NCBI GenBank assembly: GCA_017965495.1
Contig: JAGCPW010000068.1
Location: forward strand, 1-38,395
DNA: 38,395 nucleotides
Direction: 5' to 3'
Origin: Eubacterium sp.
GTDB taxonomy: Bacteria; Bacillota; Clostridia; Lachnospirales; Lachnospiraceae
The notes below the pieces were generated by a model, which saw only the letters and a list, made by a program, of their open reading frames with translations, ran no database searches and was not told where the DNA came from. The position numbers and the translations under genes were made by a program. Position 1 is the first letter of the stretch. Every line of letters starts with the position of its first letter. Shown here piece by piece: positions 7,213 through 15,476 of the stretch.

Positions 7213-7972
7213 ATTTTTTCCCTTTTCGCCAGATTCCATCTTTAATCGCACGCTTCCAGTTTACAACTAGCACCTTAGGTTTCTTACCCTTATAGTTTCT
7301 AGTCTCTTCTGTGATGTACTTATTGTTCATAAGATCATCTAGAGCTTTCTGGATGCGGTCTCTTGATACTCCGCTGTGTTCGGATACATTTTCTATAGTC
7401 TTGTTGTATGTACCCATCTTGCGCCTTCTGCTTAATATTGATAGCGAATTGAGTATCGCATCATAGTAGTACTGCTGCTCATCATTTGATCGAGGCATTT
7501 CTACATATGAGTTGGCAGATGATTTTAGTTTGTTACTTAGTGAATATTTTACTCCGTAAACTATAACTCTTTTATTTAGCTCTCTTAAATATTGAATGGC
7601 TAAATTGAAATGAGCATCGCCTGTGAAAATAATAAATACTTCTGGTGAACTATCCTTTGCCGCTTCTCTATAAATAGCGTCAAGTATAATAAAATCTGTG
7701 AAGTCTTTGTCCACGCCTTCTTTTGTGCTGGCTGTGTGGACTACATTTTTAGAAATTCTCTCCACTCTTGGAAGTTCAGTTTCTATGCTTCCATTAAAGT
7801 CACCAAAAAACAAAATCTTTTTAACATTGTATTCTTCTTTTAATTCTTCATACCATGATTCAACGTTTGGTCTCATTGAAAATTTATTTTTGTAACCATA
7901 ATACCAATGCTCAAAATCTACGAATACTACTGCCTCTGGCTTTCCATTATTCTTTTTTCCAAATCCAAAAAT
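7211..7972 (-). CDS. NYN-domain (LabA/DUF88-like) nuclease-like protein with C-terminal winged helix; apparent ATT start
   Basis: The NYN (PIN-like) domain begins PEAVVFVDFEHWYYGY and continues through KKILFFGDFNG, DKDFTDFIILDA and FIIFTGDAHFNLAI, giving the usual acidic metal-binding residues. A C-terminal winged helix (ENVSEHSGVSRDRIQKALDD) could bind nucleic acid. The first ATG in frame (codon 33) would delete the first NYN strand and the catalytic VDFE. Between an in-frame TAA and that ATG there is no ATG, GTG or TTG. An AAGGAGG site lies 8 bases before an ATT codon, which I take as the start (253 residues). ATA two codons earlier is too close to the site. Such proteins are predicted RNases; the substrate is unknown. 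No clear promoter was found. Confidence 0.75.
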   Translation of the reverse strand: MFGFGKKNNGKPEAVVFVDFEHWYYGYKNKFSMRPNVESWYEELKEEYNVKKILFFGDFNGSIETELPRVERISKNVVHTASTKEGVDKDFTDFIILDAIYREAAKDSSPEVFIIFTGDAHFNLAIQYLRELNKRVIVYGVKYSLSNKLKSSANSYVEMPRSNDEQQYYYDAILNSLSILSRRRKMGTYNKTIENVSEHSGVSRDRIQKALDDLMNNKYITEETRNYKGKKPKVLVVNWKRAIKDGIWRKGKK

Positions 7973-8023
7973 ATGTATCTCCTCCTTTCCTAATTATTCT
8001 GCTGCAAAGGCACTTGCCCCTAC

Positions 8024-8061
8024 AAAAATATATAAAAGGCTAGCCACCAAAGTAGCCAGCC
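8024..8061 (-). terminator. dapL terminator
   Basis: In the transcript GGCTGGCTAC pairs with GTGGCTAGCC (10 bp, two G-U pairs) around a TTTG loop, followed by TTTTATATATTTTT. It lies 14 bases after the dapL stop codon. Confidence 0.85.
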
Positions 8062-8074
8062 ATTTATTTTGTAA

Positions 8075-9298
8075 TTATTCTGAGATCGCTTTAATTCTTC
8101 TGATAGCCTCGATAGTGTTTTCTCTGCTACCAAAAGCTGTGAGTCTAAAATACCCTTCACCACTTGGGCCAAATCCTGAACCAGGAGTTCCCACGATGTT
8201 TGCTTTCTCAAGTAGGAAGTCAAAGAATTCCCAAGAAGTCATTCCCTCTGGTACTTCTAGCCAAGCATATGGTGAGTTTACTCCACCACTAACCTTGTAG
8301 CCGGCTTCTTTCAAGCCCTCTACTATTATCTTTGCATTTTCCATATAACGAGCAACCATCTCTTTAGTCTGTGCTTTACCCTCTTCTGAGTAAACAGCCT
8401 CGCCCGCTCTTTGGATAATGTATGGGGCACCGTTAAACTTAGTTCCATGACGTCTAGCCCAAAGTGCATTCAAGCTAGTTCCATCTGAATCCTTAAGTTC
8501 TTTAGGAACTACAGTAAATCCAAGACGTGTTCCTGTAAATCCAGCATTCTTTGAGAAAGATCTAATCTCAATAGCACAAGTCTTAGCGCCGTCGCACTCG
8601 TAAATAGAATGTGGTACATCGTCTTCTGTTATATATGCTTCGTAAGCTGCGTCATAAATAATAACTGCATTCTTCTCATTTGCGTAATCTACCCATTTTT
8701 GTAAATCATCTTTCTTAAATGCTGCACCTGTTGGGTTGTTTGGCGAGCAAAGATAAATGATGTCTGGAGTTTCCTCTGGCAAATCTGGGCAGAAGTTGTT
8801 CTCCTTAGTACAAGGCATATAAATTACATTGCTCCACATTTCTGTATCAGCATCATAAGTACCAGTTCTACCATCCATTACATTTGAATCCACATAAACT
8901 GGATAAACTGGATCGCACACTGCTATCTTATTATCAACAGAGAAAATATCTCCAATATTTCCTGAGTCAGACTTAGCTCCGTCTGAAACAAAAACTTCAT
9001 CCGGTGCTATATCCACACCTCTAGCTTTGAAATCATTTTCTACTATTGCTTCACGAAGAAATGCATATCCCAAATCTGGTGCATATCCTTTAAATGTAGC
9101 AGGGTCTGCCATCTCATCTACTGCCTTGTGCATAGCATCAATAACTGCTGGCGCAAGAGCCTGAGTAACATCACCAATACCTAGACTTATTACGTCTTTG
9201 TCTGGGTTTGCTTCTTTGAAAGCTGCTACTTTCTTTGCAATATTGGAAAACAAATAGCTTCCTGGTAATTTTAGATAATTATCATTTACTTTAAACAT
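8075..9298 (-). CDS. dapL: LL-diaminopimelate aminotransferase
   Basis: This 407-residue class I/II PLP aminotransferase begins [20 protein letters not shown], typical of DapL. It has the DapL segment [20 protein letters not shown] and the PLP lysine K250 in [14 protein letters not shown]. It converts tetrahydrodipicolinate to LL-diaminopimelate in one step with glutamate as amino donor, bypassing the succinylase or acetylase branches. The product feeds lysine and meso-DAP for peptidoglycan. AGAGGA precedes the ATG. No promoter is obvious between the glnA terminator and this gene, so expression may depend on read-through from glnA. Confidence 0.96.
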   Translation of the reverse strand: MFKVNDNYLKLPGSYLFSNIAKKVAAFKEANPDKDVISLGIGDVTQALAPAVIDAMHKAVDEMADPATFKGYAPDLGYAFLREAIVENDFKARGVDIAPDEVFVSDGAKSDSGNIGDIFSVDNKIAVCDPVYPVYVDSNVMDGRTGTYDADTEMWSNVIYMPCTKENNFCPDLPEETPDIIYLCSPNNPTGAAFKKDDLQKWVDYANEKNAVIIYDAAYEAYITEDDVPHSIYECDGAKTCAIEIRSFSKNAGFTGTRLGFTVVPKELKDSDGTSLNALWARRHGTKFNGAPYIIQRAGEAVYSEEGKAQTKEMVARYMENAKIIVEGLKEAGYKVSGGVNSPYAWLEVPEGMTSWEFFDFLLEKANIVGTPGSGFGPSGEGYFRLTAFGSRENTIEAIRRIKAISE

Positions 9299-9330
9299 TT
9301 TAAATCCTCTTCTCTTTAATTTATTATCAT

Positions 9331-9359
9331 AAAACTGGCGCCCCTCTAGGAGCGCCGGT
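9331..9359 (-). terminator. glnA terminator, possibly leaky
   Basis: An 11-bp GC-rich stem with one mismatch and one G-U pair (9334-9344 with 9349-9359) has loop TAGA in the transcript and is followed by TTTTATGATAATAAA. The short U-run and the lack of a separate dapL promoter suggest partial read-through. Confidence 0.75.
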
Positions 9360-9363
9360 CATT

Positions 9364-10692
9364 TTATACAGTAGATAAGTATTTATCAATCTCCCAATCT
9401 GTAACCTGTGAAGTGTATTCCATCCACTCGTCCATCTTAGCTGTTGTGTATTTCTTGAATGCATCTTTACCCATTGTTTCTTTCATAAGTTCTGATTTCT
9501 TCATATACTTAACAGCGTTGTACAAGTTCTTTGGAAGCTGGATGATTCCTGCTTCTTCTCTCTCCTCGTCTGTCATTGAGTAGATATCTCTCTGAACGCT
9601 AGGTGGAGGAGTAAGTCCCTTCTTGATTCCATCTAGTCCAGCAGCCAAGCATGCTGCAAATGCTAGATATGGGTTACATGAGCAGTCTGGACAACGAAGT
9701 TCCACTCTAGTACCAGCTCCGCGTGTAGCAGGAACTCTTACCAATGGACTTCTGTTAGTAGCAGACCATGCAATATATGTTGGAGCCTCATATCCTGGCA
9801 CCAATCTCTTATATGAGTTAACGATAGGGTTTGTAACAGCTGAAATTTCTTTCATGTGTTCCATAATACCTGCCACAAAACCATAAGCAGTCTTGCTTAG
9901 TCCCATCTCGTCGCTATCATCTATAAATGCGTTCTTCTTTCCTTCAAACAATGACATATTGATGTGCATACCTGAACCGCAAACTCCAAACACTGGCTTT
10001 GGCATAAATGATGCGTAAAGTCCGTGCTTCTGAGCAACAGTCTTAACAGTAAGCTTGTATGTCATAATTCTATCTGCAGTAGTGAGCGCATCACCATATT
10101 TGAAGTTAATCTCGTGCTGTGCAGGAGCAACCTCGTGGTGAGATGCCTCTATCTCAAATCCCAATTCTTCTAGTCTTAAACAGATGTCACGTCTTGCATC
10201 TTCTCCCAGGTCCGTAGGGCCCAAGTCAAAGTAACTACCGTTTTCAAATGTATTGGTAGTAGGCTCACCATGCTCACCTGTATTAAATAGGAAGAACTCA
10301 CACTCTGGACCCACGTTAAATGAGTAACCCATGTCTTCTGCTTCCTTGATAGTCTTCTTCAAAATCTGACGAGGATCGTTTGCAAATGGTGTTCCATCTG
10401 GCTTGTAAACATCACAGATAAGTCTTGCAACTTTTCCGTAACCCTCTATAAAAGGTAATATTACAAATGTATCGTAGTCCGGATAAAGGTACATATCTGA
10501 CTCTTCTATTCTGGCAAAACCATCGATAGATGAACCGTCAAACATAATCTCATTATCTAATGCTTTTTCAATCTGACTTGATGGAATAGCTACGTTTTTC
10601 ATAGTTCCAAAAAGGTCAGTAAACTGCATTCTAATGAAATTTACCTCTTCTTTTTTTACGATATCAAGTATCTCTTTCTTTGTATAACTCAT
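9364..10692 (-). CDS. glnA: Glutamine synthetase, type I
   Basis: The 442-residue enzyme starts [19 protein letters not shown] and carries the beta-grasp segment [20 protein letters not shown]. Catalytic-domain motifs include [29 protein letters not shown] and [18 protein letters not shown] with NRSPLVRVP. It makes glutamine from glutamate, ammonia and ATP and supplies amide nitrogen, including for GatCAB. An ORF extends 71 codons further upstream, but that part is an unrelated hydrophobic stretch covering the promoter. An AGGAGG site sits 6 bases before the chosen ATG. Length matches the short GSI-alpha form of Bacillus type. No GlnR box was recognised. Confidence 0.96.
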   Translation of the reverse strand: MSYTKKEILDIVKKEEVNFIRMQFTDLFGTMKNVAIPSSQIEKALDNEIMFDGSSIDGFARIEESDMYLYPDYDTFVILPFIEGYGKVARLICDVYKPDGTPFANDPRQILKKTIKEAEDMGYSFNVGPECEFFLFNTGEHGEPTTNTFENGSYFDLGPTDLGEDARRDICLRLEELGFEIEASHHEVAPAQHEINFKYGDALTTADRIMTYKLTVKTVAQKHGLYASFMPKPVFGVCGSGMHINMSLFEGKKNAFIDDSDEMGLSKTAYGFVAGIMEHMKEISAVTNPIVNSYKRLVPGYEAPTYIAWSATNRSPLVRVPATRGAGTRVELRCPDCSCNPYLAFAACLAAGLDGIKKGLTPPPSVQRDIYSMTDEEREEAGIIQLPKNLYNAVKYMKKSELMKETMGKDAFKKYTTAKMDEWMEYTSQVTDWEIDKYLSTV

Positions 10693-10741
10693 ATTTGCCT
10701 CCTGAAAAATATGAAATATTAAATTAAATTCCCTATGGAAA

Positions 10742-10776
10742 ATAGTATCAAATATAGTAGTTACCGTCAAATGACG
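10742..10776 (-). promoter_or_regulatory. glnA promoter with a short palindrome on the -35 box
   Basis: On the minus strand TTGACG (10770-10765) is followed after 17 bases by TACTAT (10747-10742). The -35 box is half of CGTCAAATGACG (10765-10776), a 5-bp inverted repeat with two central bases. This could be an operator site. The leader is about 45 bases. Confidence 0.6.
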
Positions 10777-10804
10777 AAAAATTGTGTAAAATTTGCGATA
10801 TTGT

Positions 10805-10833
10805 TTGACTATACTTTGGTCTTTGTTTATTAT
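10805..10833 (+). promoter_or_regulatory. Promoter of the YkuD gene
   Basis: TTGACT (10805-10810) is followed after exactly 17 bases by TATTAT (10828-10833), about 28 bases before the ATG. It diverges from the glnA promoter, with the two -35 boxes about 35 bases apart. Confidence 0.7.
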
Positions 10834-10861
10834 TGATTTATAACAACTTCGGAGTAAATAA

Positions 10862-11644
10862 ATGGGAACAAATAATAAAAGCAAAAACATCATACTCAAA
10901 ATCATTCCAGGTCTTTTATTGATTTTGTTCTCTATTTTATTGTTTATTTACTACCCAAAGACTACGAGCCAAAGCCAAGTCAAAGAAACCACACACAAGT
11001 ATGTTTCGGCTATCAATGTTGATTTAAAAAAGAATAAACACGATAGTCTATTCAAAAAAGTTAAATCACGTCCTAAGGACAATAGAGTTTCCTTAGAAAA
11101 GAAAGCCAAAAAGAAGATCAACTACAAATCTTCCGTTCCATATAAAGTGAAGATAAACCGTGCGGAAAACTTCGTTATGATATATGGAATTGACATTCAT
11201 GGAAAATATAAGATTCCATATAAATGCTTTATTTGTTCATCAGCAAAGAACATTAAAAATACTTTGCTAGGTGATTACAGACTGAACGACCGTTATCGCT
11301 GGCATCAAATGGTAGACGGCTCATTTGCACAGTATGCTATTCGCTTCTACGATAAGTTGATGCTTCACTCAGTCCCTTACTATAGGCAGGCGCCTAACTC
11401 TTTGGAAGTGGACGAGTATAATAAACTAGGTCACTTTGCATCTCTCGGCTGTATTAGAATGCGTGTGTCAGATATCAAATGGATATACAAACACTGCAAC
11501 TACGGCACTGAGATCAAGATATATGATAAGAAAGGTGAAAAGCCACCTATCCCATATGAGAAACCACAAAGACTTGATAAGAAAGATACCAAATCTTCTT
11601 GGGATCCAACAGACCCAGATAAAAAGAATCCTTGGAAAGAATAA
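10862..11644 (+). CDS. L,D-transpeptidase (YkuD family), membrane-anchored
   Basis: The 260-residue protein has a short basic N-terminus and a membrane segment (residues about 9-30: [20 protein letters not shown]). A lysine-rich linker of about 65 residues follows, then a YkuD domain (about 92-225). The active-site motif is H169 in MLHSVPYY and [13 protein letters not shown] with C197. The C-terminus is a charged, proline-rich tail ([14 protein letters not shown]). It probably forms 3-3 cross-links or attaches proteins to peptidoglycan outside the membrane. GGAG precedes the ATG. The gene is a single transcription unit. Confidence 0.9.
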   Translation: MGTNNKSKNIILKIIPGLLLILFSILLFIYYPKTTSQSQVKETTHKYVSAINVDLKKNKHDSLFKKVKSRPKDNRVSLEKKAKKKINYKSSVPYKVKINRAENFVMIYGIDIHGKYKIPYKCFICSSAKNIKNTLLGDYRLNDRYRWHQMVDGSFAQYAIRFYDKLMLHSVPYYRQAPNSLEVDEYNKLGHFASLGCIRMRVSDIKWIYKHCNYGTEIKIYDKKGEKPPIPYEKPQRLDKKDTKSSWDPTDPDKKNPWKE

Positions 11645-11646
11645 TT

Positions 11647-11675
11647 AAAACGTCCTATCTAGGGCGTTTTATTTT
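11647..11675. terminator. Shared terminator between convergent YkuD and rnhA genes
   Basis: AAAACGTCCT (11647-11656) pairs with AGGGCGTTTT (11661-11670) through 10 bp with one G-U pair. T-rich runs occur on both sides (ATTTTG on the plus strand, TTTTAATT on the minus). Confidence 0.85.
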
Positions 11676-11678
11676 GCC

Positions 11679-12350
11679 CTATTCTATTCCGCAAGCTTCC
11701 TTCGCCAAACTATCGGCCAACTCGTTGTATTTGTCGCCTGTATGTGCATCTACCTTCTCAAATGTTATGTCAACCTGTTTCTTGCACTTATCATAAAACT
11801 TTTTGTAGGCCTTTGTGCCCTTTTTATTTGCCTTCCACTCACCTGTGCACCATTTGCTTATTCCCAAATAGTCGTGGTAAATAGTCAAATAACTAATCTT
11901 ATTGTCCACAGCAAACTCCATAGCCTTCATAGCTCCTTGGATTTCGCCTGCCACGTTTCTCATGTCTACTAGATCTTCATCTTTGGAAGAGTCTTTCATT
12001 CTAAGCTCTTCTCCTTTGTAGAACATAACCACGCCGTAGCCAAAGACCTTAGTTTCTTCATTATAACTTCCATCCACATAAGCCACTGCTTTTACTGTGT
12101 TGGAATACGGCATATCTTCATCAGGTGTTTCCTCATTGGAAAGCGGACCACTTTGGTCCTGCACCTCATGTAAATTATCAAATGTTAATTGTTGTCCAGA
12201 CCAACCCATATATGCGTAAGCCTCAGCCTCGCTCTTGAAACTCTTGTAAAGAGCTCCCGGATAGCCTTTAACACTAGCCTCGCACTCTTCCCAAGTTTCA
12301 AATACACCGGTAGTCTTTCCTACTTTAACTGCGTAATACTTTTTACTCAT
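11679..12350 (-). CDS. rnhA: Ribonuclease HI with N-terminal viroplasmin-like domain
   Basis: This 223-residue protein has an N-terminal caulimovirus viroplasmin-type domain (residues 1-50: KKYYAVKVGKTTGVFETW, then AYAYMG) that binds RNA/DNA hybrids. A linker of about 35 residues leads to an RNase HI domain (about 86-222). The four acidic catalytic residues are visible: D93 in YVDGSY, E136 in NVAGEIQ, D160 in IYHDYLG and D213 in NELADSLA. It cuts RNA in RNA/DNA hybrids. It follows aspS by 30 bases with its own GAGGTG site and is probably co-transcribed with it. Confidence 0.93.
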   Translation of the reverse strand: MSKKYYAVKVGKTTGVFETWEECEASVKGYPGALYKSFKSEAEAYAYMGWSGQQLTFDNLHEVQDQSGPLSNEETPDEDMPYSNTVKAVAYVDGSYNEETKVFGYGVVMFYKGEELRMKDSSKDEDLVDMRNVAGEIQGAMKAMEFAVDNKISYLTIYHDYLGISKWCTGEWKANKKGTKAYKKFYDKCKKQVDITFEKVDAHTGDKYNELADSLAKEACGIE

Positions 12351-12380
12351 AATTCACCTCACACGCAAATTACTTTTAAA

Positions 12381-14132
12381 TTAATCACGTACCTTAATGT
12401 GTGCTTCTCTTAACTGCATCTCGCTCACTTCGCTTGGTGCTCCACACATCATATCCTGAGCGTTACCATTCATTGGGAATGGAATAACTTCACGGATGTT
12501 CTCCTCTTCTCTTAGAAGCATAATCATTCGGTCCACTCCTGGTGCCATACCTGCGTGAGGTGGTGCACCATACTGGAATGCATTGTACAAAGCTCCGAAC
12601 TTTTCTTTCAAGTCATCCTCTGTATATCCAGCAATCTCAAATGCCTTAACCATTATCTTCATATCGTGGTTTCTGACAGCTCCTGATGAAAGTTCCACAC
12701 CGTTACATACAATATCAAACTGGTATGCAAGGATGTCTTCTGGATCCTTACTCTCAAGCGCTTCTAATCCACCTTGTGGCATTGAGAATGGGTTGTGTGT
12801 AAATATCATCTTCTTGCTCTCTGGGTCATATTCATACATTGGGAAATCATGAATGTAACAGAACATAAATTTCTTATCTTCTATTAACTCTAGTCTCTCA
12901 CCCAGTGCTGTACGAATCTCACCAGCATAAAGAGATGCTTGCTTTTCTTTGTCTGCGATAAAGAAGATAGTATCTCCCACTTCCAGACCAGCAGTCTCTC
13001 TTATTTCTTCCTTCATATCTTCTGGGATAAACTTATCAATTGGTCCCTTGTATGACATATCTTCCTTCACCTCAAGGTAACCAAGTCCACCCATACCGAT
13101 GCTCTGTGCAAACTTTAAGAGTTTCTCGTGGAAGCCCTTTGACATATCTGCATGAACTTTAATTGCTCTAACAGTTTTTCCATGGAATGGTTTAAATGTA
13201 CATCTCTGGAAAAAGTCTGTTAAATCGATAATCTCTAGTGGGTTTCTCAAATCCGGCTTATCTGTACCGTATTTAAGCATAGCCTCTTCATATGTAAATA
13301 CTGGGAATGGAGTTGTTATCTCTTCATAACCTTCTGGCTTGAACTTGTTAAATGTATCAGCCAATACTTCCTCTCCCACTTTGAATACATCTTCCTCTGT
13401 AGAGAATGCCATCTCAAAGTCAAGCTGATAGAAATCGCCAGGAGTTCTATCTGCTCTTGCATCCTCATCTCTAAAACATGGTGCAATCTGGAAATACTTA
13501 TCAAAGCCTGACACCATAAGTAGCTGTTTATACTGCTGAGGCGCCTGAGGCAAAGCATAAAACTTACCCTTGAACTTTCTAGAAGGGATGATGTAATCTC
13601 TTGCTCCCTCTGGAGATGAAGCACATAGGATTGGAGTTTGAATATCCATAAATCCCATCTCTGTCATCTTGTTTCTTAAATATGCAATAAGTTCTGATCT
13701 AAATACAATATTATCTTTAACCTTAGGGTTTCTAAGATCTAAATATCTATATTTGAGACGAACGTCCTCTCTAGTTTCTTTAGATGTAACTATTTCAAAT
13801 GGAAGTTGTTTGTAAACCTTACCCAAAACATCCACTTCTTTAGCCTCTAACTCGATAGTTCCTGTTGGAATCTTTGGGTTGTAAGTCTCCTCATCTCTGT
13901 GTTGGATAGGACCTTCCACTGAAATACAGTCTTCTCTAGTTAATCCCTCTAAAAGAGAAGTGTCACGCATAACTACCTGCATTACACCGTACATATCACG
14001 AAGGTCGATAAATGACACACCACCGTGATCTCTGATATTCTCAATCCAACCAGCAATTCTTAAAGTATCACCTACGTTAGACTCAGAAATCTTGTCCATT
14101 GTCACTTCTCTGTACTTGTTTGTAAAATCCAT
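12381..14132 (-). CDS. aspS: Aspartyl-tRNA synthetase, probably non-discriminating
   Basis: The 583-residue product has an N-terminal OB fold (RIAGWIENIRDHGGVSFIDL), class II motifs (TPILCASSPEGARDY, FRDEDARADRTPGDFYQLD) and the bacterial GAD insert. The C-terminal motif 3 is GMAPGVDRMIMLL. H36 in RDHGG corresponds to the His typical of non-discriminating bacterial AspRS, where discriminating enzymes usually have Leu. Such an enzyme also charges tRNA(Asn) with Asp, which GatCAB then amidates. A longer ORF starts 24 codons upstream but lies in the T-box terminator. The chosen ATG follows AAAGGAGT. Whether an asnS exists elsewhere cannot be seen. Confidence 0.95.
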   Translation of the reverse strand: MDFTNKYREVTMDKISESNVGDTLRIAGWIENIRDHGGVSFIDLRDMYGVMQVVMRDTSLLEGLTREDCISVEGPIQHRDEETYNPKIPTGTIELEAKEVDVLGKVYKQLPFEIVTSKETREDVRLKYRYLDLRNPKVKDNIVFRSELIAYLRNKMTEMGFMDIQTPILCASSPEGARDYIIPSRKFKGKFYALPQAPQQYKQLLMVSGFDKYFQIAPCFRDEDARADRTPGDFYQLDFEMAFSTEEDVFKVGEEVLADTFNKFKPEGYEEITTPFPVFTYEEAMLKYGTDKPDLRNPLEIIDLTDFFQRCTFKPFHGKTVRAIKVHADMSKGFHEKLLKFAQSIGMGGLGYLEVKEDMSYKGPIDKFIPEDMKEEIRETAGLEVGDTIFFIADKEKQASLYAGEIRTALGERLELIEDKKFMFCYIHDFPMYEYDPESKKMIFTHNPFSMPQGGLEALESKDPEDILAYQFDIVCNGVELSSGAVRNHDMKIMVKAFEIAGYTEDDLKEKFGALYNAFQYGAPPHAGMAPGVDRMIMLLREEENIREVIPFPMNGNAQDMMCGAPSEVSEMQLREAHIKVRD

Positions 14133-14159
14133 AACTCTTACTCCTTTTTTAAGTTCTTC

Positions 14160-14458
14160 CCTTGGAGTGTTTTTCCAATTGAAAAAGCCCACCCCAAAAG
14201 TCAAAGCTTTCAGGACGGACTTTTATATTCTTAATTGTCCGCGGTACCACCTGAATTGTTGTTTTAAACAACCCCTCATCGGTAAATCGCATTTGATTTT
14301 CCTGCCATTAACGATTGGCTACGGCGCCCCTACTAACCTTAGCTTTCAGTTTGCAGCTCGGAAGTGTTATTCACCGTAATTCATTCTATGGGTATCTCAC
14401 CATCACCCACTCTCTCATAGCGATAAATACGGCTACTTCTCTTCGTCTTCGCTATTTG
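14160..14458 (-). ncRNA. T-box leader of aspS, apparent specifier AAC (Asn)
   Basis: The minus strand carries the T-box bulge sequence AGGTGGTACCGCGGACAA (14252-14235). It is followed by a terminator stem, GTCCGTCCT with GGGGTGGGC and TTTTT (14220-14182). Stem I has AGAGAAGTAG on the 5' side, the distal GGTGATGGTGAGATACCC region and GGTGAATAACACTTCCGAG on the 3' side. In the usual GAA-n-specifier-A arrangement the specifier reads AAC at 14368-14366. No Asp codon (GAC/GAU) occurs in that loop. Uncharged tRNA would stabilise the antiterminator and switch on aspS-rnhA. T-box identity is secure; the Asn specifier is read by eye. Confidence 0.93.
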
Positions 14459-14464
14459 CCGTTC

Positions 14465-14493
14465 ATTATAGTATAAAGGGGGTCCAATGTCAA
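14465..14493 (-). promoter_or_regulatory. Consensus promoter of the aspS T-box leader
   Basis: On the minus strand a perfect TTGACA (14493-14488) and a perfect TATAAT (14470-14465) are separated by exactly 17 bases. Such a strong promoter suits a leader controlled by termination. Confidence 0.9.
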
Positions 14494-14500
14494 TTGAAAT

Positions 14501-14530
14501 AAAAAACAGGTGTTAATAATAACACCTGTC
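14501..14530 (-). terminator. Terminator of the DUF975 gene
   Basis: A perfect 10-bp stem ACAGGTGTTA/TAACACCTGT has a 4-base loop and is followed in the transcript by TTTTTT. It lies 28 bases past the stop codon and just before the aspS promoter. Confidence 0.9.
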
Positions 14531-14557
14531 TTTTATAAACAAATTTTTATTTAATTA

Positions 14558-15382
14558 TTAAATAATTTCATCCTTTGCACCATCGTAGAATGCAGCAACT
14601 GAAGCCTCAATATATGGAACTAACCATAGGAATCCAATTCCGCATGTAATACATGATACAAGTGCCCATCCAATAAATGTGAACTGTAGTACAAAGTAAT
14701 CAATCTTACGTCCGTGCATAATCTTTCTACTTGTCTTAAGAATCTGAACTACTGACATATCTGGATTATCAATTCTAACATAGTAAACTAGTTTGTACAT
14801 AAATGTAGCGATAATACCAATAACCGTAGCTGCTACAAAGAATGCAAAAGCTAAGAAGATCAATGGTCCTACACGACCAACAAAGTATCCAAGATCATCT
14901 GAGCTAGCTATTTCTCCAAATTTCAACATATCCTGTGTTCTTCCACCAGCGATACCTAGGAATAATCCTCCAATAAATGATGGAATAAAGTAGCATAGCC
15001 AAATCACAAAGAATTGAAGAATTCCAACGCAGAATGTCTTAGCTGGCATTTCTTTGAATCCGTCAAATACATTACCAACAGTAAAATCTTCACCTCTGTT
15101 AGCTCTCAAGAATGCTTTAGATTGAGCATACTGGAATAGTGGTGAAATAACTGCAAGTGCAATAATAGCAATAATGAAAAATACAGTGCCTGCAGCTGTA
15201 GTTGAAGTAATCTTGATACCTTCAGCTGTTTGTTTAGTAGTTGAAAATGATGTGCCAATTCCATAGAAGATTCCAGGAATAACGCCTGTCAAAAGAGCAG
15301 CTACTAAGCATAGCAAGATTGACTTACCCCATTTACCTTTTAATGAGGCTTTTGCTTGTTTCTTAATTAATAATCTGTTCAT
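14558..15382 (-). CDS. DUF975-family integral membrane protein
   Basis: The 274-residue protein starts MNRLLIKKQAKASLKGKWGK, the hallmark of DUF975. It has about five or six hydrophobic segments, including SILLCLVAALLTGVIPGIF, TVFFIIAIIALAVISPLF and LIFLAFAFFVAATVIGII. The family is widespread in Firmicutes and its function is unknown. AGGAGGG precedes the ATG. It is a single-gene unit with its own promoter and terminator. Confidence 0.9.
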   Translation of the reverse strand: MNRLLIKKQAKASLKGKWGKSILLCLVAALLTGVIPGIFYGIGTSFSTTKQTAEGIKITSTTAAGTVFFIIAIIALAVISPLFQYAQSKAFLRANRGEDFTVGNVFDGFKEMPAKTFCVGILQFFVIWLCYFIPSFIGGLFLGIAGGRTQDMLKFGEIASSDDLGYFVGRVGPLIFLAFAFFVAATVIGIIATFMYKLVYYVRIDNPDMSVVQILKTSRKIMHGRKIDYFVLQFTFIGWALVSCITCGIGFLWLVPYIEASVAAFYDGAKDEII

Positions 15383-15409
15383 AATATCCCTCCTATTATA
15401 GATACAATA

Positions 15410-15439
15410 ATTTTATCACAAATATAGTGTTTTTAACAA
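15410..15439 (-). promoter_or_regulatory. Promoter of the DUF975 gene
   Basis: On the minus strand TTGTTA (15439-15434) and TAAAAT (15415-15410) are separated by 18 bases, starting directly after the terminator of the upstream ATPase gene. Confidence 0.5.
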
Positions 15440-15443
15440 TAAT

Positions 15444-15471
15444 AAAAGCGATTAGAAAACTAATCGCTTTT
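15444..15471 (-). terminator. Terminator of the P-type ATPase gene
   Basis: A perfect 12-bp stem AAAAGCGATTAG/CTAATCGCTTTT with a 4-base loop begins 6 bases after the stop codon and is followed by a short T-rich run. Confidence 0.88.
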
Positions 15472-15476
15472 TATTT

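Noticed and set aside
8020..8223. 67-codon minus-strand open frame overlapping the dapL 3' end
   Set aside because: It is a shadow frame within dapL and its terminator, with no ribosome binding site.
10693..10905. 71-codon hydrophobic N-terminal extension of the glnA reading frame
   Set aside because: It covers the glnA promoter, has no ribosome binding site, and the internal ATG has AGGAGG and the normal GlnA start.
14133..14204. 24-codon N-terminal extension of aspS
   Set aside because: It lies in the T-box terminator and lacks a ribosome binding site; the downstream ATG follows AAAGGAGT.
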